Positions 52,650-64,000 of a DNA stretch of 64,000 nt are shown here, one piece after another. The notes below the pieces were generated by a model. The model had not been told where the DNA came from and searched no databases. It saw nothing but the letters and a program-made list of their open reading frames with translations. The first letter of the stretch is position 1; every line of letters starts with the position of its first letter. This stretch comes from Hydractinia symbiolongicarpus. Lineage: Eukaryota > Cnidaria > Hydrozoa > Anthoathecata > Hydractiniidae. Location: contig NC_079879.1 of the NCBI RefSeq assembly GCF_029227915.1, positions 7,688,001 through 7,752,000 of the forward strand, given 5' to 3'. A program made the position numbers and the translations under genes.

Positions 52650-55600
52650 TTACGCCACCATTAAATTTTTTGAAGCGAGTCCTTGGAAAAACACGTAAAC
52701 CTGCAAAATCAAACAGATAAACAATAAGAAATAACAAGAAAATGTCGATGCACTTGTTTAAAAGTTAGAGCCACGAAGACAGGATAAATATAAAAATTCT
52801 GACTTTCCGTAGTACATACCATATACAAATTGATTTCTAAAAAACACTAAAATTGTTAATTAGTATTTGTGGCAACTTTAACCAAGCCTGTATTACATTT
52901 GGGGATTTCTTAAAAAATTCGACACAAAAAAAAAAGTAAAAAATAAATAAATAGAAAACAAGATAAAAACAAACAAAACCCACAAACAAGGCGGCTTACT
53001 TTAATCTCTTTGTCTTCAGATCCAGTGAACAGCATATCTCCACGTAAAGTCATACAATTCACACTACCCTCATGTCGACTCAAAACTTGAACTGGAAGTT
53101 GTTTGATCATGTCCCACAACTAAACAAAAAAAATTATCCTCTCATATATAGAGTGATGTAAATTTACATGTCTAAAACGCGATCCATCGAATAGGCGCTC
53201 GTGTTTGCTTAGTGAGATTAATTTTCGCGAAAAATGTCATTAACGGGAGCTATGTATGCACTGAGGATGATTTTTACCGAAAAGCTTATGCTATTTAAGA
53301 CTTGTTTTTTATATTTTACTTTTTACCACAATGTATCATGCCTGGTGACATTTTAAAATATTGTTGCTATATCAGGGTGGCCACAGATTTCACACTTTGT
53401 AATTTTGGAGGTTTTAGGATCCAATCTTAGGAGAAACACTGAAAAACGTATAAAAACCATTCTGCATTTTAGAAAATTTCGCTAAAAGTTTAGAAGAAAA
53501 TGAAGTTACTAATAATCAAACTTTTCCTTGTTTTAATGTCTGAGCTGCTGATCATTTTGAATTGCAGTAATTATGTAAATATTATTCATAAAACCTAAAA
53601 ACAAAAAATTTACTGTTTGAAAAAAATGAATGACAGCATTAGGAGATTCTAGGAGGAATTAATTTTTGCGTTCAAATTTTAGCTTATTTGGAGATTTTAA
53701 GTGGGGGCCACCTGGAGGGGGGGGGGGGGGGGGGTAGTGGGGGCTGTGAGAAAACTACAAAAAAAACATTTGTTTCGGTCTACAATTCTTACGCAAAAAT
53801 TAATTTCGGTAGGCGCCCAATTCAAATTTGCATTTACCTGAATAGTGTGGTCATAAGATGCTGTAAACAAAAAATTTCCACTTGGTGATGTCACGAGATC
53901 GTTAATAATTCCAAGATGGCCGTTTAAAAGTTTAACGTATTGATGCGTGCTGACGTCATACAAATGCGTATTTTGATTATACGTACCTAGATATAATAAA
54001 TTTTATATGGCTCATGGAGAGTGCAAACGAATTCAACGTTTTCATGCTGAACAAAATATTCGATTCGCTTAATTTTAAATGAAAGTTTTAAAACTTCAAT
54101 TTATTTAACTTTCATTAGATACTGGATTTATATTACAATTTATTTTGAGGACGGCGAAGAGAGCAAAACATTTCAAAGTGCGTTTCGAACGCTAAAATAA
54201 AGGAGGTTCTAATCATATTTTATTCAATAAAATTATGCATAAACGGTTACAAAAAAATACACTCTGTAAACACTTTTACACTTACTTTTGCAAGAAGAAA
54301 ATCTCGCGAAAAAACTCGCGAAATTTCGGGCATAAACTTTCGCGATAGACCACGTTTTTTTGCAAATTTAGCGAAAAAAGCTTTTGCGGTTGAATATTTT
54401 TGTCAAACAAACAAACAATTCAGCAATTTCTTTTCAGTCGTCGTTATTTCATCATGACTTTTAAGAAGTTTGGGAAAAATTTATCACGATTTAGGGTGTG
54501 AAAGAATAAAGGAAGATTCCTTACCAGGGAAAAAAGGCAGCAAATTTTTTTGGCGAGTCGAGAATTATCTGCGATTTCGCGATTTATTAAATTGCAATGC
54601 TCCAACACATAAACTTTCGCGAGAAAAGTCAATAGTTGTGATTTTTGCCCGTGGATTTTTTTCCTCTTAAAGTAGACAACGTAAACAGAGAAACGAGTTA
54701 GTTTTATTTTTTTAATGTCGAATTTCCAAGCAAGAATTTTATCATATATAATATGGATATCATCATGTCATGGGCGAGTTTATTTTACGTTCCTTTTTGA
54801 CAGCTACAGCTGTCAAAAAAGTGTAACATAAAGCGAACTTTTAGAAAAAGGAAAGATTTTAATCACTCCGTTGCTTCCATGCTATTGCTAACTGTCGAAA
54901 CGTAACCTAGAATAAACTCACTCGTTCCTAAAATATCTGTATTATTCAATGACAATGACTGAACAATAACAATGACTAAACAATGACAATGACTGAACAA
55001 TGACAATGACTGAACAAAGACAATGACTGAACAATGACAATGACTGAACAATGACAATGGCTGAACAAGGACAATGGCTGAACAAGGACAATGACTGAAC
55101 AATGACAATGACTGAACAAGGACAATGACTGAACAATGACAATGGCTGAACAAGGACAATGGCTGAACAAGGACAATGGCTGAACAATGACAATGACTGA
55201 ACAATGACAATGACTGAACAATGACAATGACTGAACAAGGACAATGACTGAACAATGACAATGACTGAACAATGACAATGGCTGAGCAAGGACAATGGCT
55301 GAACAATGACAATGACTGAACAATGACAATGACTGAACAATGACAATGACTGAACAAGGACAATGACTGAACAATGACAATGACTGAACAATGACAATGG
55401 CTGAACAATGACAATGGCTGAACAAGGACAATGGCTGAGCAATCACAATGGCTGAACAAGGACAATTGCTGAACAATGACAATGACTGAACAATGACAAT
55501 GACTGGTAATATTTTTAAAAAACTATTGCTAATAAATCACGCTTGTCATTTATGTTTAATATACCCCACCCCCTTTCTCTTTCCCACTCCCTTCCTCTTT

Positions 55601-58600
55601 CCCACCACTTTATCTGTTTTGCTAAGTAATGTATAACAACATTGAAGCATGACCAAAATAGCCCATGCGACCAAAACAGCTATGTGACCAAAATAGCCAT
55701 GTGAAGGATCGTAGCGCCTGATAAAATATTCAAATACCACTAAATGCCCTTAATTATGAGTGTCTCAAATTTCGCTCATTTCGCAACTCCTTTTAAAAAT
55801 CTCAAAAACCTGCAAAAAGAATCCTAAATTATTTTCTTTATAAGGGGTTTGGGTTAATATTATTTCTCATTATACTAACGAATTATTTTGTTTGTATTAT
55901 GCCGAAATATTCTTTACGGCATACTTTCGGCGCAGAAACTTTTATAAGCAAAAAGCTTATAAAAGGTGTCACACATTTTTTTTAAAAAGAACGTCTACTT
56001 TAACTCACCTAATATCAAAAATTTATTAGTCACAGCTAAAGAATACACAGAACCATGTGAATGAGGTAAATTTCCCTTCGACGCAAAAGGTTCATCTGCA
56101 GCCCATATATGAATGGTGTTGTGTGAACCACTGTACACTATCTTCTAAAAAATGGATATATGAGCAGAATGTTCATTTTCCATTAGAAGTTTTCCGAGTT
56201 GTCTGGGCAATAGTTCGCGGATTACCCTGGCTTTCCATGGTCGCCAGACACTTAAAAGGTTGTTGGAAAATAAATCTTTCCATGACGACTGTTAATATTA
56301 AAACGCTATGCCACAAAGAAAAATGCAATTATACACTTAGTTACCTTTTTTGGATCAATGGCAAATGCTCGAACCCAATGATGGATATCTGAGATGGTAT
56401 GCAACAATTCTAGTGTCAAAACTCTCCACACCTGAGATAACAAAGCAAGCATACGTAAACAATACCTTGAAAGCACAACTTCTGCAGTACAATGCTACTA
56501 TAAACACTCACTTTTATTGACGAGTAGGAACCACTAAATATGTATTTTCCTGTTGAGATGAGTGCCCCTATCACATCTGAATGAGCATCCTGTAAAGAAG
56601 TCGAGAGATATGAGCTTATTAAAATGCTCCCGCAAAAACAAAAGGACCCTTAACTACCTCTCTTGATATATGAAACTGCAAATTGTCAATATTCCAAACT
56701 TTGATTGATTTATCAGTGCCAGCACTGTATAAAAATCTGCCACATGTGCACAAAGCATGAACCTATAATAAAAACAATTAGCAGTTCGAGCAAAAGAAAC
56801 AACAAACTATAGAATACATGTATATGTACTTTTTAATATACAAACAAAAAAATTAAACTGCAAATCTACCAAATAACATATAATTTCCTGATTTTTTTAT
56901 GGTTAATTTTAATGAAGTTCCACACGCAATCTAATTTTATAACGAAAACAAGTCCAAGAGTGCTAATAACATAGTGCTTAAATAGTTGATTTTTATTATC
57001 CAGGTCTTTAAATTAAACATCTACAGAAATCGATGTGTTTCAACTTCAGACACCCTTATCATATTAGGTCACAATTTGTACCTCAGACTGCCTGCCAGAC
57101 TATTATCTAACCAAATACAAAATATACTACTTTTCAATTTAACAATGGGAAAAGATGAAACAGCATACATATTGACTTCGATAAAAGACTTGAAGAAAAA
57201 CGTTAATTACGTGCACTTCATCTGAGTTTTTTTAGAGATACTGTTTAATTTCACTACCTAAAATAGGCCAAAAAAAAAGTCGGTAAAACCTACATCACCA
57301 GAATGTTCAGTTAAAGTTGCAATGCAACCAGTTGAATTCTTCAAGTCTTTATCTTTTATATCCCAAACTTTGATGCAATGATCGGAGCCACCACTGAAGA
57401 TGTAAGGCCCCTTAGATGCCAATGCACGAATCACACCATTATGACCTCTAAATATTAATTGACACTAACAACTATGGAAAGGCACACTTAATTAGAAAAC
57501 AACGTTTACCCTACTCTACAAAAATAGTCAGATTCTGCCCTTTAAAAAATGTTTTTAAACTGCACAATAAAATTCAATTACTTTATGTTAACGGCAAACA
57601 AAAACAATGCTTGAAATAAAATATGTATGACGGACGATTCCCTCTGGATTTTTCCATGGGCTAAGAACTAGTTAGGTAATGGTAAACTCCAACGACTACT
57701 TAGTGACAGTTTTTTAAGTTTTAATAATTTAATTCAGTTTAAATTTCTAAGTTAGCAATTACCTAAAGTAATTAAGTAAGTACCTGAAAGTTCCAACACA
57801 TTTAAAAGACAGTGGCATTTTCCATGTTTCGTATTTTCTTTCAGAGAACCTAAATGAATGCCCACCAGCACCACCTGAAGAGGAACGAGTTCGTAAAGAC
57901 CCAGATGTGTTCAAACCAATAGTTGATACAGTTCGACGATAATCAGGAAAGAAAGCAACATCCGATGCTGATTGAGAAGCCATTTGGCTACGCATCAAAT
58001 TATTTTGTGAAATACACATTTGTTCTACGATGTGTGCAAGCTTCTCGACTTTGATGGACAAGTTAATAACATTGCTTTATAAAAAAATTAAAATATAGCT
58101 TAGACTTAACTTGGAATAATTTTCAAAACAACCAGGCCTTTAGGCAGAAACCAATCTCTTACAGTATTTAGACTTTATAAGAAACCATGGTAGAGTTAAT
58201 GACTGTGTATGATCATAATTAATAAGCCTACCTATTACATTTTTCCACTGATGACAGAACTTCTTCCTTGCCCTTTTCTAAAGATGTAACTCGTTCATTC
58301 AAATTTCTCACAGCTTTAACAAGACATTTAGCTTGCAAACCATCCATGGAATTCTCAAGCTAAATAAGAAGCCAGAACTTTTAACAAGACGGTTATAAAA
58401 CGTTGTATATTTTAGAAAATTTTGCCAAACTTTTAGGAGGAAATGAAGAGTTTCAAATATTTTCTATTGAATGTCAGAAAGGCTGTTCATTTCAAATTGC
58501 AGTAATTATGTTATGTATTTTTAATTTATCAGTCCTGGTAGAAGATAAACATATATATATGCTTAATTATTTGTCCCAAAAAACTTACTCAAAAAATTAT

Positions 58601-59840
58601 TTTAAAATAATAATGGATGTTAACATAAACAATTTTAGGAGATTTTAGGAGAAATCAATATTTTGACTCTAAGTTATACAAGGATCTTCTTTTTTAGGTT
58701 ATGTAGGAGATTTTAGGAGGTGTGGACACCCTGTTTCAAGAGATTATAATCTTACATCCATATTTGCTAATTGGTCCCAGTCAACATTAGCAGAGTACTT
58801 GCAGCTGTGCAACTTCAATTCTTGATGAGTTCCATGAAATGCACACCCTTTAAAACAGAATATAATACTCATCTGTATTTATTTATTTATTTCCTTATTT
58901 AAAGTCAATTTTACAGTAGTTTGAAAAAAAAAAATTAAATTGACTGAATTTCTGTGTAAATACGCTTTCGTAAAACATAGTAGTGTAACTTCACATTTTA
59001 AGCAACACAAGTCCATAGTCCCTTTTACAAGGGGTGGAGGGTTGATATTCCAAAATATTGAAAAAATGGATGGGGTTGAAATTTTCTTAGTAAAGAGGGT
59101 AGGGTTAACCAAAATAGGTTTTTTTTGTAAAATAGTAGGGTTGCTATATATCCTGAATCTAATTATTGCTTCTTAGTTTACAACTATTCAATATTGCTTT
59201 TTGGTACAACAACAATAAAAATGCTTTCTGATATCTTTATATACAAGTTAAAATTATTAAGGCATTTGCATTACATATTCATTACAGAATGCAGATAATA
59301 GTTTGACCTCGAAATAATAAGGGGGGGGGTACTCTTAAGTAAAATAAGACATGTCACAGTACCTATGTTAGCGTTAGCACAAGGTGTGTACGGACACAAA
59401 GATAAATGCTCCTCAAAATTGCGTTTTCGAAACTTTCCACAATGATTAGAACTATTTGGACACGGGATCCATGCATCCAAACAAACATCCTCATGTTCAT
59501 TTCTACGCCCCAAGGAAATAAACTCTTTACATCCATCTTGATCTATTTGGAAATCATCCTCAGAATCAACACGATACAAGCCATGTCGGCAGTAAATCAA
59601 CAAATCCTCTAGCTGACCATGTACAGCTCGATTTGAAACTATGCCGTTTTTTTGAATAGTAACTTTATCAGTAGGACAATCAAACTGACTTTTTGTTTTT
59701 AGTTGATTTTCCACACAACTTCGACAGAACGTATGCCCACAGTGGGTAGATATCACAGGATCACTAAATAACTTATAGCAGAGTGGACATACCAAAGAAT
59801 TGGATGGTTGGCTAACAAATTTTGTTGGAAGATTATCCAT
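52650..59840 (-). CDS. TRAF7: E3 ubiquitin-protein ligase TRAF7
   Basis: Twelve exons in - strand order: 59840-59363, 58847-58756, 58359-58232, 58074-57784, 57447-57294, 56762-56658, 56589-56512, 56431-56345, 56144-56009, 53986-53838, 53119-53000, 52700-52650; all phases agree, 622 residues (human 670). TRAF7 is a signalling ubiquitin ligase acting with MEKK3. RING: C18, C21, C34, H36, C39, C42, C55 and D58; the last ligand position is Asp, as CPVD is in human TRAF7. Residues ~75-190 hold the TRAF-type zinc-finger region (CLDAWIPCPN, HLSLCPYTPC), ~190-260 a coiled coil, and ~320-622 seven WD40 repeats (SGGSDHCIKVWDI, SAGTDKSIKVWNI, SGSYSSIKVWRV, SGSHNTIHIWAA, TASYDHTIQLWDM, TGSEDKEIKV). The last exon (VYVFFQ start, 16 codons) is the least certain. 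Intron 9 holds a 17-bp minisatellite. Confidence 0.95.
53375..53715. mobile_element. hAT-like MITE in a TRAF7 intron
   Basis: Begins CAGGGTGGCCACAGAT and ends near GGGGGCCACCTGG. CAGGGTGGCCAC-type ends are typical of hAT elements. The interior has several TTTTAGGAG words and matches, in direct orientation, a segment at about 58397-58733 in another TRAF7 intron. A poly-G tract (53717-53734) follows the right end. Non-coding. Confidence 0.55.
54290..54630. repeat. Cluster of AAACTTTCGCG-type repeats
   Basis: TTTTGCAAGAAGAAAATCTCG, CTCGCGAAATTTCGGG, CATAAACTTTCGCGATAG and CATAAACTTTCGCGAGAAA occur within about 330 bases in TRAF7 intron 9. Same word family as 25.7-26.0 and 26.9-27.3 kb. Confidence 0.5.
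54948..55505. repeat. 17-bp minisatellite in TRAF7 intron 9
   Basis: About 32 copies of AATGACAATGACTGAAC (17 bp) with sporadic G/A changes (CAATGGC for CAATGAC, CAAGGAC for CAATGAC). Because 17 is not a multiple of three and no stop occurs in the unit on the - strand, all three - strand frames stay open for 500-600 bases and appear as 166-200-codon proteins of repeated SLFSHCHCSVIV. These are not genes. Confidence 0.95.
57595..57671 (+). mobile_element. Helitron-like 3' end, copy 4 (truncated)
   Basis: GATTCCCTCTGGATTTTTCC followed by ATGGGCTAAGAACTAG and T has the same end layout as copies 1-3 (hairpin, short spacer, CTAG, T) but in + orientation. No matching TCTATAT start was found within the expected distance upstream, so this may be a truncated copy. 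It sits in a TRAF7 intron. Confidence 0.5.
58397..58733. mobile_element. hAT-like MITE, second copy in TRAF7
   Basis: Shares with 53375-53715 the blocks TTTTAGAAAATTT(C/T)GC, AATTGCAGTAATTATGT, CTTTTAGGAG-like words and the end GGTGTGGACACCCTG, which is the inverted counterpart of CAGGGTGGCCAC. The left end is eroded. Same orientation as the other copy. Confidence 0.5.
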
Positions 59841-60265
59841 TGTTGGTCAGTTTTAACATTTTTTTTAATAAAACATTGCTCACAAGTCTGAAACAAAGTT
59901 AATACTCTTTGATGTATAAGCAGCAGGTGGAGATGTTAATTGTTAAATTTAAAATCTGTATATACATACCCAGAAGAGAATCAACAAGTTAACACATGAA
60001 TATAAAACAAGGTAATATGAATAAATAAAACACAGTATGGTATATATACATTTTATGGAAGATAAATTTTTGTCATTAACCCAAATGTTCATTTCACTGT
60101 TTTATCAAACAACATAGTACAGTCTAGCAAATAATATGACAGATCCTTCTTTGCAGAAAATACAGAAGACAAAGATACACACAAAACAGGATACAAACAT
60201 GACCAAACACAGAAAAAAAAAAACTCTAGCAGGTAATATTTTAGAAGCTAAACAATGTACAGGTG

Positions 60266-60985
60266 TTATCTATCTTTATCTTTTCTTAAAATAGTCCCTC
60301 TGTTCTTAACAGATTTTCTCATTGGTCCTGGCAATTGTCTTTCTCGTCTTGGAGGTGGCAAGGTTTGAGAGGTTCCCTGCAAGACTTTTAATGGAGCCTC
60401 TGAAAGAATTATTCCATTGTTATTTAAAATTCCTTCAAATTCTCTAATTTTCTCTGTTGTTCGGTCCAATCTGGTGCACCAATGTACTCTTACAACTCCA
60501 ACTTGTTTCAGGCGCTCTGCTAAAATCCTTGCTATGTTAACAATTGCGCACACATCTGTTGTGCTGTGCAATCTTCGAGCTATATAATGCTCTGTGGTGC
60601 TTGCATAACACAATATCTGTCCATTGATATTTTCAACATAAGCTTTTGTGTGACAGTTTGTCATCTGCAAGTTTAGTTTATTGTAAAAATTTCTGGATTC
60701 ATGGAGTGTTGTGAAACCCGAAGGTTTGTTAAATCCCAATAAATCCAGATGTCTTGGGTTGCGATTGTGAAAAAAAATATCAACTTTGTCATGATTAGAA
60801 TCTTTCACATCAGCTGTTTCTCTTTTAACCTTTAAAAGTTTCTTTTTGTACTCATTACTCAAAATGATTTTTCTTACAGGGGTAGTGTACGGATTCTTGC
60901 CACCTATATAGGCACCAACACTTAATGTTCTGCAAGAACCAAGGTGGAATAGAAAATTCAATTTAGAGATCGTTTTACACAGCAT
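60266..60985 (-). CDS. MRPL18: Mitochondrial large ribosomal subunit protein uL18m
   Basis: A single-exon frame of 239 codons plus stop. uL18m binds 5S-related structure or tRNA-Val in the central protuberance of the animal mitoribosome. The conserved core is NRNPRHLDLLGFNKP (about residues 73-87), FYNKLNLQMTNCHTKAYVE (about 99-117), GQILCYASTTEHYIARRL, and ARILAERLKQVGVVRVHW, matching MRPL18. The first ~30 residues (MLCKTISKLNFLFHLGSCRT) are basic and lack acidic residues, as expected for a mitochondrial targeting peptide. The C-terminal tail (LPPPRRERQLPGPMRKSVKN) is longer and more basic than in vertebrates. The start lies about 1.1 kb beyond the TRAF7 start on the same strand. Confidence 0.9.
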   Translation of the reverse strand: MLCKTISKLNFLFHLGSCRTLSVGAYIGGKNPYTTPVRKIILSNEYKKKLLKVKRETADVKDSNHDKVDIFFHNRNPRHLDLLGFNKPSGFTTLHESRNFYNKLNLQMTNCHTKAYVENINGQILCYASTTEHYIARRLHSTTDVCAIVNIARILAERLKQVGVVRVHWCTRLDRTTEKIREFEGILNNNGIILSEAPLKVLQGTSQTLPPPRRERQLPGPMRKSVKNRGTILRKDKDR

Positions 60986-61469
60986 TTCTATAACACTAAA
61001 TAAAAAAGGATAAAGTTAATGGCTAAATTTTTTTCACCATAATTCTGTGACATCAGAAATTTGCAAACTTCTGTGACCTTTTGGTGACCCAATTTTAAAA
61101 TTCACAACTTTTCTAGGCTTTCCAAACTGTCTACTCTTGTCTTTTCTACAGATGTCTTACTTTTTATATATATTTTATATATTTTTTATATATATTATAT
61201 GAAGATGCTAGCGCTTGTTGAAAAAAGGCCTTTCCTAGGGATTTCTTTATGTGGACACATCTTTTGTGGTTTTAAACTATTATGGAATGTAGATTGATGC
61301 CTTCTGATTTACTTTAATCCAGTTCTTACAATACCTTGGTGCAAAGAAATGCATGGAATTCACCTATACTGTAACATCATACACATAATATTAAAAAGAT
61401 TTTGAAATGTTTTAGGGGCTCAATTTACCTGGGTTTTTTTTCATCAATCTATGCAAGGACAAAAAACTG

Positions 61470-61790
61470 TAGATAGATAGATGTGTATACAGCTAGCCTC
61501 ACAAATATTAAGGGGTATACCTTGTCTATTATTTCCATAGGCTGTGGCTTAGAGATAAGAAGTCCTAGAGAAGTTTATTGCTCATTTTGAGCTAGCAGAC
61601 CCAGTTAGGGTTCTTTACCAGAGAGAACTCCCTGCAACATACAGTCCACACAGTGTGCCATCTCACCTATTTCCCTCACATATCTTAGATTACCCCGGGG
61701 CTATAGTAACATTTACTCCCCTGCATTGAATCACCACCAAGGGGAACCCAACCCTTGTATCCTGCACAAACAAAGTACAAGAGTTATAAC
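61470..61790 (-). mobile_element. tRNA-derived SINE, copy 3 (decayed)
   Basis: Tail TAGATAGATAGATGTG at 61470 and the same body blocks as the other copies (TGCTCATTTTGAGCTA, CAACATACAGTCCACACAGTG, CCCCGGGGCTAT-like word), but the tRNA-like head is eroded: the B-box region reads GGGAACCCAACCCTTG and the A box is mostly lost at GTTATAACCAATATT. Oldest-looking of the three copies. Confidence 0.75.
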
Positions 61791-62154
61791 CAATATTCCC
61801 TCCATCCCTGTTTCTTGATACTTTGCTCTTTTTGTTAATTCACTACTTAATCTGGATTTTTTTTAGTAAGCTAAGAAACATGGCATGGTTCACATCTTTG
61901 AGCTGTATAGCTCGGTGCGAGTATGAGCTCAGTGGTGTGAGCTCTTAAAGCCTTGCTTTTAAGCCACTGTGTGAACAAGCATAAGGGGTTAAGTGTTGTT
62001 AAGTCATCCCAATGAAGGGAAAAACTCTTCAGCGGATACACGTTTATTGATGCCTTTTAAGTTAATGTAGCCAGGACGTTGAAAAGATAAATATAGACGC
62101 ATATGATAAAATAAAGAGCTATTAGGGTTTGGTGGATGGGAGAGTATCGGTGTT

Positions 62155-62765
62155 CTGCCCAATCTTAGGACGCTGCCCAATCTTTGAACATAAAATTGTC
62201 CAGTCTTAAGACTAGCCGGCCAGTCTTAAGATTGGTCAGGGCGTCACAAGATTGGGCAAAAGACTATGTTAGGCCCATCTTTGGCACCTTTTAGATTTTA
62301 AAGAAGGGATGTACCACACAAGCTCTGTCTTTTGCAAGTCCCAACAAACATTCTCAGGCACATTAAAACATCATATTTTGGGTACTGTTGAATTGACCCA
62401 GTCAGTTTTTGGACACAGTAGAGTGAAAATCGTAGCTAGCTAGCTAGGTAGCTGCTAGAGCACGTGTTATACATTTACCATTTATATACAGCTTGTAGAG
62501 TAGTGGCTAAATTTTAAAAATAAAATGAATCAGAAAAATCGTATTCAACCATATTATTAGTTAGCTGTTAATTTCATTGGATGAGATGTTTAGCCAGCTA
62601 GCTAATATAGTCTATAGAAGAAAAACCTTATAGACTATGCTAATATGGTTGAGTAGTTTCAATTTTATGTGTACGTCCATAAATTGGGCAGTCCAGTCTT
62701 AAGACTGGCCACCCATTTGTAACTGTCGGAAGATTGGCCTGGCCAGTCTTAAGACGGGGCGCGTT
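62155..62765. repeat. Palindromic CCAGTCTTAAGACTGG repeats
   Basis: CAGTCTTAAGACT or one-mismatch forms occur at 62201, 62221, 62695 and 62744, with GCCCAATCTT/AAGATTGGGC words around the first group. The two groups about 490 bp apart face each other as GTCCAGTCTTAAGACT and GGCCAGTCTTAAGAC, so they may be the ends of one inverted-repeat element. Confidence 0.55.
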
Positions 62766-62965
62766 CCAGGGAACGACTTCATTTAGCACCGGGCTAAGTG
62801 GTCCCGACACACGACGTACAACATAACTAGTACCCTTCATACTTTATCGATATTAAAAGTCCGACAGACGTTCAGTCATACTTCTCCAACCAAATGGACC
62901 CGACAAATGAAACCGCATTATCCGACATCCTCTCTATATAACAAATACATATTTTTTCTGTCAAT

Positions 62966-64000
62966 AATCCATAACCAACGTAATATCGCATAATACTGCA
63001 TAATACTGCATAATACCTTTATAATTCATAAAAAATACATAAATTTTCTGTCGATGGCCATACCAACGTAATATCGCATAATACTGCATAATACTGCATA
63101 ATACCTTCATAATTCAAAAAAAATACATAAATTTTCTGTCGATGGCCATACCAACGTAATATCGCATAATACTGCATAATACCTTCATAATACTCTCTGT
63201 CGTTACATAAAAAATACATATTTTTTCTGTCGATGGCCATACCAACGTAATATCGCATAATACTGCATAATACTGCATAATACCTTCATAATTCATAAAA
63301 AATACATAAATTTTCTGTCGATGGCCATACCAACGTAATATCGCATAATACTGCATAATACCTTCATAATACTCTCTGTCGTTACATAAAAAATACATAT
63401 TTTTTCTGTCGATGGCCATACCAACGTAATATCGCATAATACTGCATAATACTGCATAATACCTTCATAATACATAAAAAGTACTTAAATTTTCTGTCGA
63501 TGGCCATAACAACGTAATATCGCATAATACTGCATAATACCTTCATAATTCATAAAAAACACATAAATTTTCTGTCGATGGCCATACCAACGTAATATCG
63601 CATAATACTGCATAATACTGCATAATACCTTTATAATTCAAAAAAAGTACTTAAATTTTCTGTCGATGGCCATAACAACGTAATATCGCATAATACTGCA
63701 TAATACTGCATAATACCTTTATAATTCAAAAAAAGTACTTAAATTTTCTGTCGATGGCCATAACAACGTAATATCGCATAATACTGCATAATACTGCATA
63801 ATAACTTTATAATTCAAAAAAAGTACTTAAATTTTCTGTCGATGGCCATAACAACGTAATATCGCATAATACTGCATAATACCTTCATAATTCATAAAAA
63901 ACACATAAATTTTCTGTCGATGGCCATACCAACGTAATATCGCATAATACTGCATAATACCTTCATAATTCATAAAAAACACATAAATTTTCTGTCGATG
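62966..64000. repeat. 88-bp satellite array, continues past the window
   Basis: About 12 copies of a unit containing TTTTCTGTCGATGGCCATAC and CAACGTAATATCGCATAAT. The TTTTCTGTCGATGG word starts at spacings of 88, 91, 88, 91, 88, 78, 88, 88, 88, 78 and 78 bases. The 10-base steps come from one or two extra copies of the inner word CATAATACTG; 91-base units carry TACTCTCTGTCGTTACATAA instead of the usual linker. The array reaches base 64000. Confidence 0.95.

Larger units (their letters stand above)
60986..64000. other. Repeat-dominated right end
   Basis: Upstream side of MRPL18. Contains a TATA-rich stretch (61160-61200), SINE copy 3 (61470-61790), palindromic CCAGTCTTAAGACTGG repeats (62155-62275 and 62690-62765) and an 88-bp satellite (62966 to the edge). 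The frames from 62640 onward on the - strand lie in these repeats and are not genes. Confidence 0.6.

Noticed and set aside
54863-55482. Three overlapping 166-200-codon frames on the - strand with SLFSHCHCSVIV repeats
   Set aside because: They are the three readings of a 17-bp minisatellite inside a TRAF7 intron; a stop-free unit whose length is not a multiple of three opens all frames.
63019-63475. Overlapping 60-107-codon frames with MRYYVGMAIDRK repeats
   Set aside because: They are translations of the 88-bp satellite in different frames.
62966-64000. Regular repeats at the right end as a CRISPR array
   Set aside because: Units are almost identical along their whole length with no unique spacers, vary in 10-bp steps, and the surroundings are animal genes. 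It is a satellite.

Overview
The window looks like nuclear DNA of an invertebrate animal. It is strongly AT-rich, its genes are split into many short exons with GT/AG introns, and every recognised protein is a metazoan family. The gene content and the dense small repeats (palindromic elements, Helitron-like ends, a tRNA-derived SINE) would suit a cnidarian such as a hydrozoan, but that assignment is inference. No bacterial, plasmid or phage features were seen.

Layout. NUS1, dolichol synthesis, + strand, 2449-5220. A large secreted protein with two discoidin domains, - strand, 7015-18471; its 2.2-kb fifth intron holds a complete two-exon gene on the opposite strand for an acidic, probably nuclear protein (14078-15118). 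A repeat-rich gap, then a small helical, possibly SAM-like protein (+, 23493-23889). SFT2D1-like Golgi/endosome membrane protein (-, 24416-29946). A gene-poor region with a dead Tc1-like transposase and a short-period tandem array (30-37 kb). Two tandem ERM (ezrin/radixin/moesin) genes with identical intron positions (-, 37123-39964 and 43430-46609). A gene-poor stretch with fold-back elements (46.6-52.6 kb). TRAF7, an E3 ubiquitin ligase with RING, zinc finger, coiled coil and WD40 repeats (-, 52650-59840). Mitochondrial ribosomal protein uL18m/MRPL18 (-, 60266-60985). The right end is a SINE copy, palindromes and an 88-bp satellite running off the window.

The genes are mostly independent housekeeping and signalling genes, not a pathway cluster. 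The exon models were built by hand from reading frame, splice consensus and family similarity. In every multi-exon model the phases agree across all junctions and the total length is a multiple of three, which supports them strongly. The most unusual items are the nested gene, the discoidin protein with unrecognised N- and C-terminal regions, the diverged ERM duplicate, and a layered set of small transposable elements, including a Helitron-like element that has itself received a terminal-inverted-repeat element.
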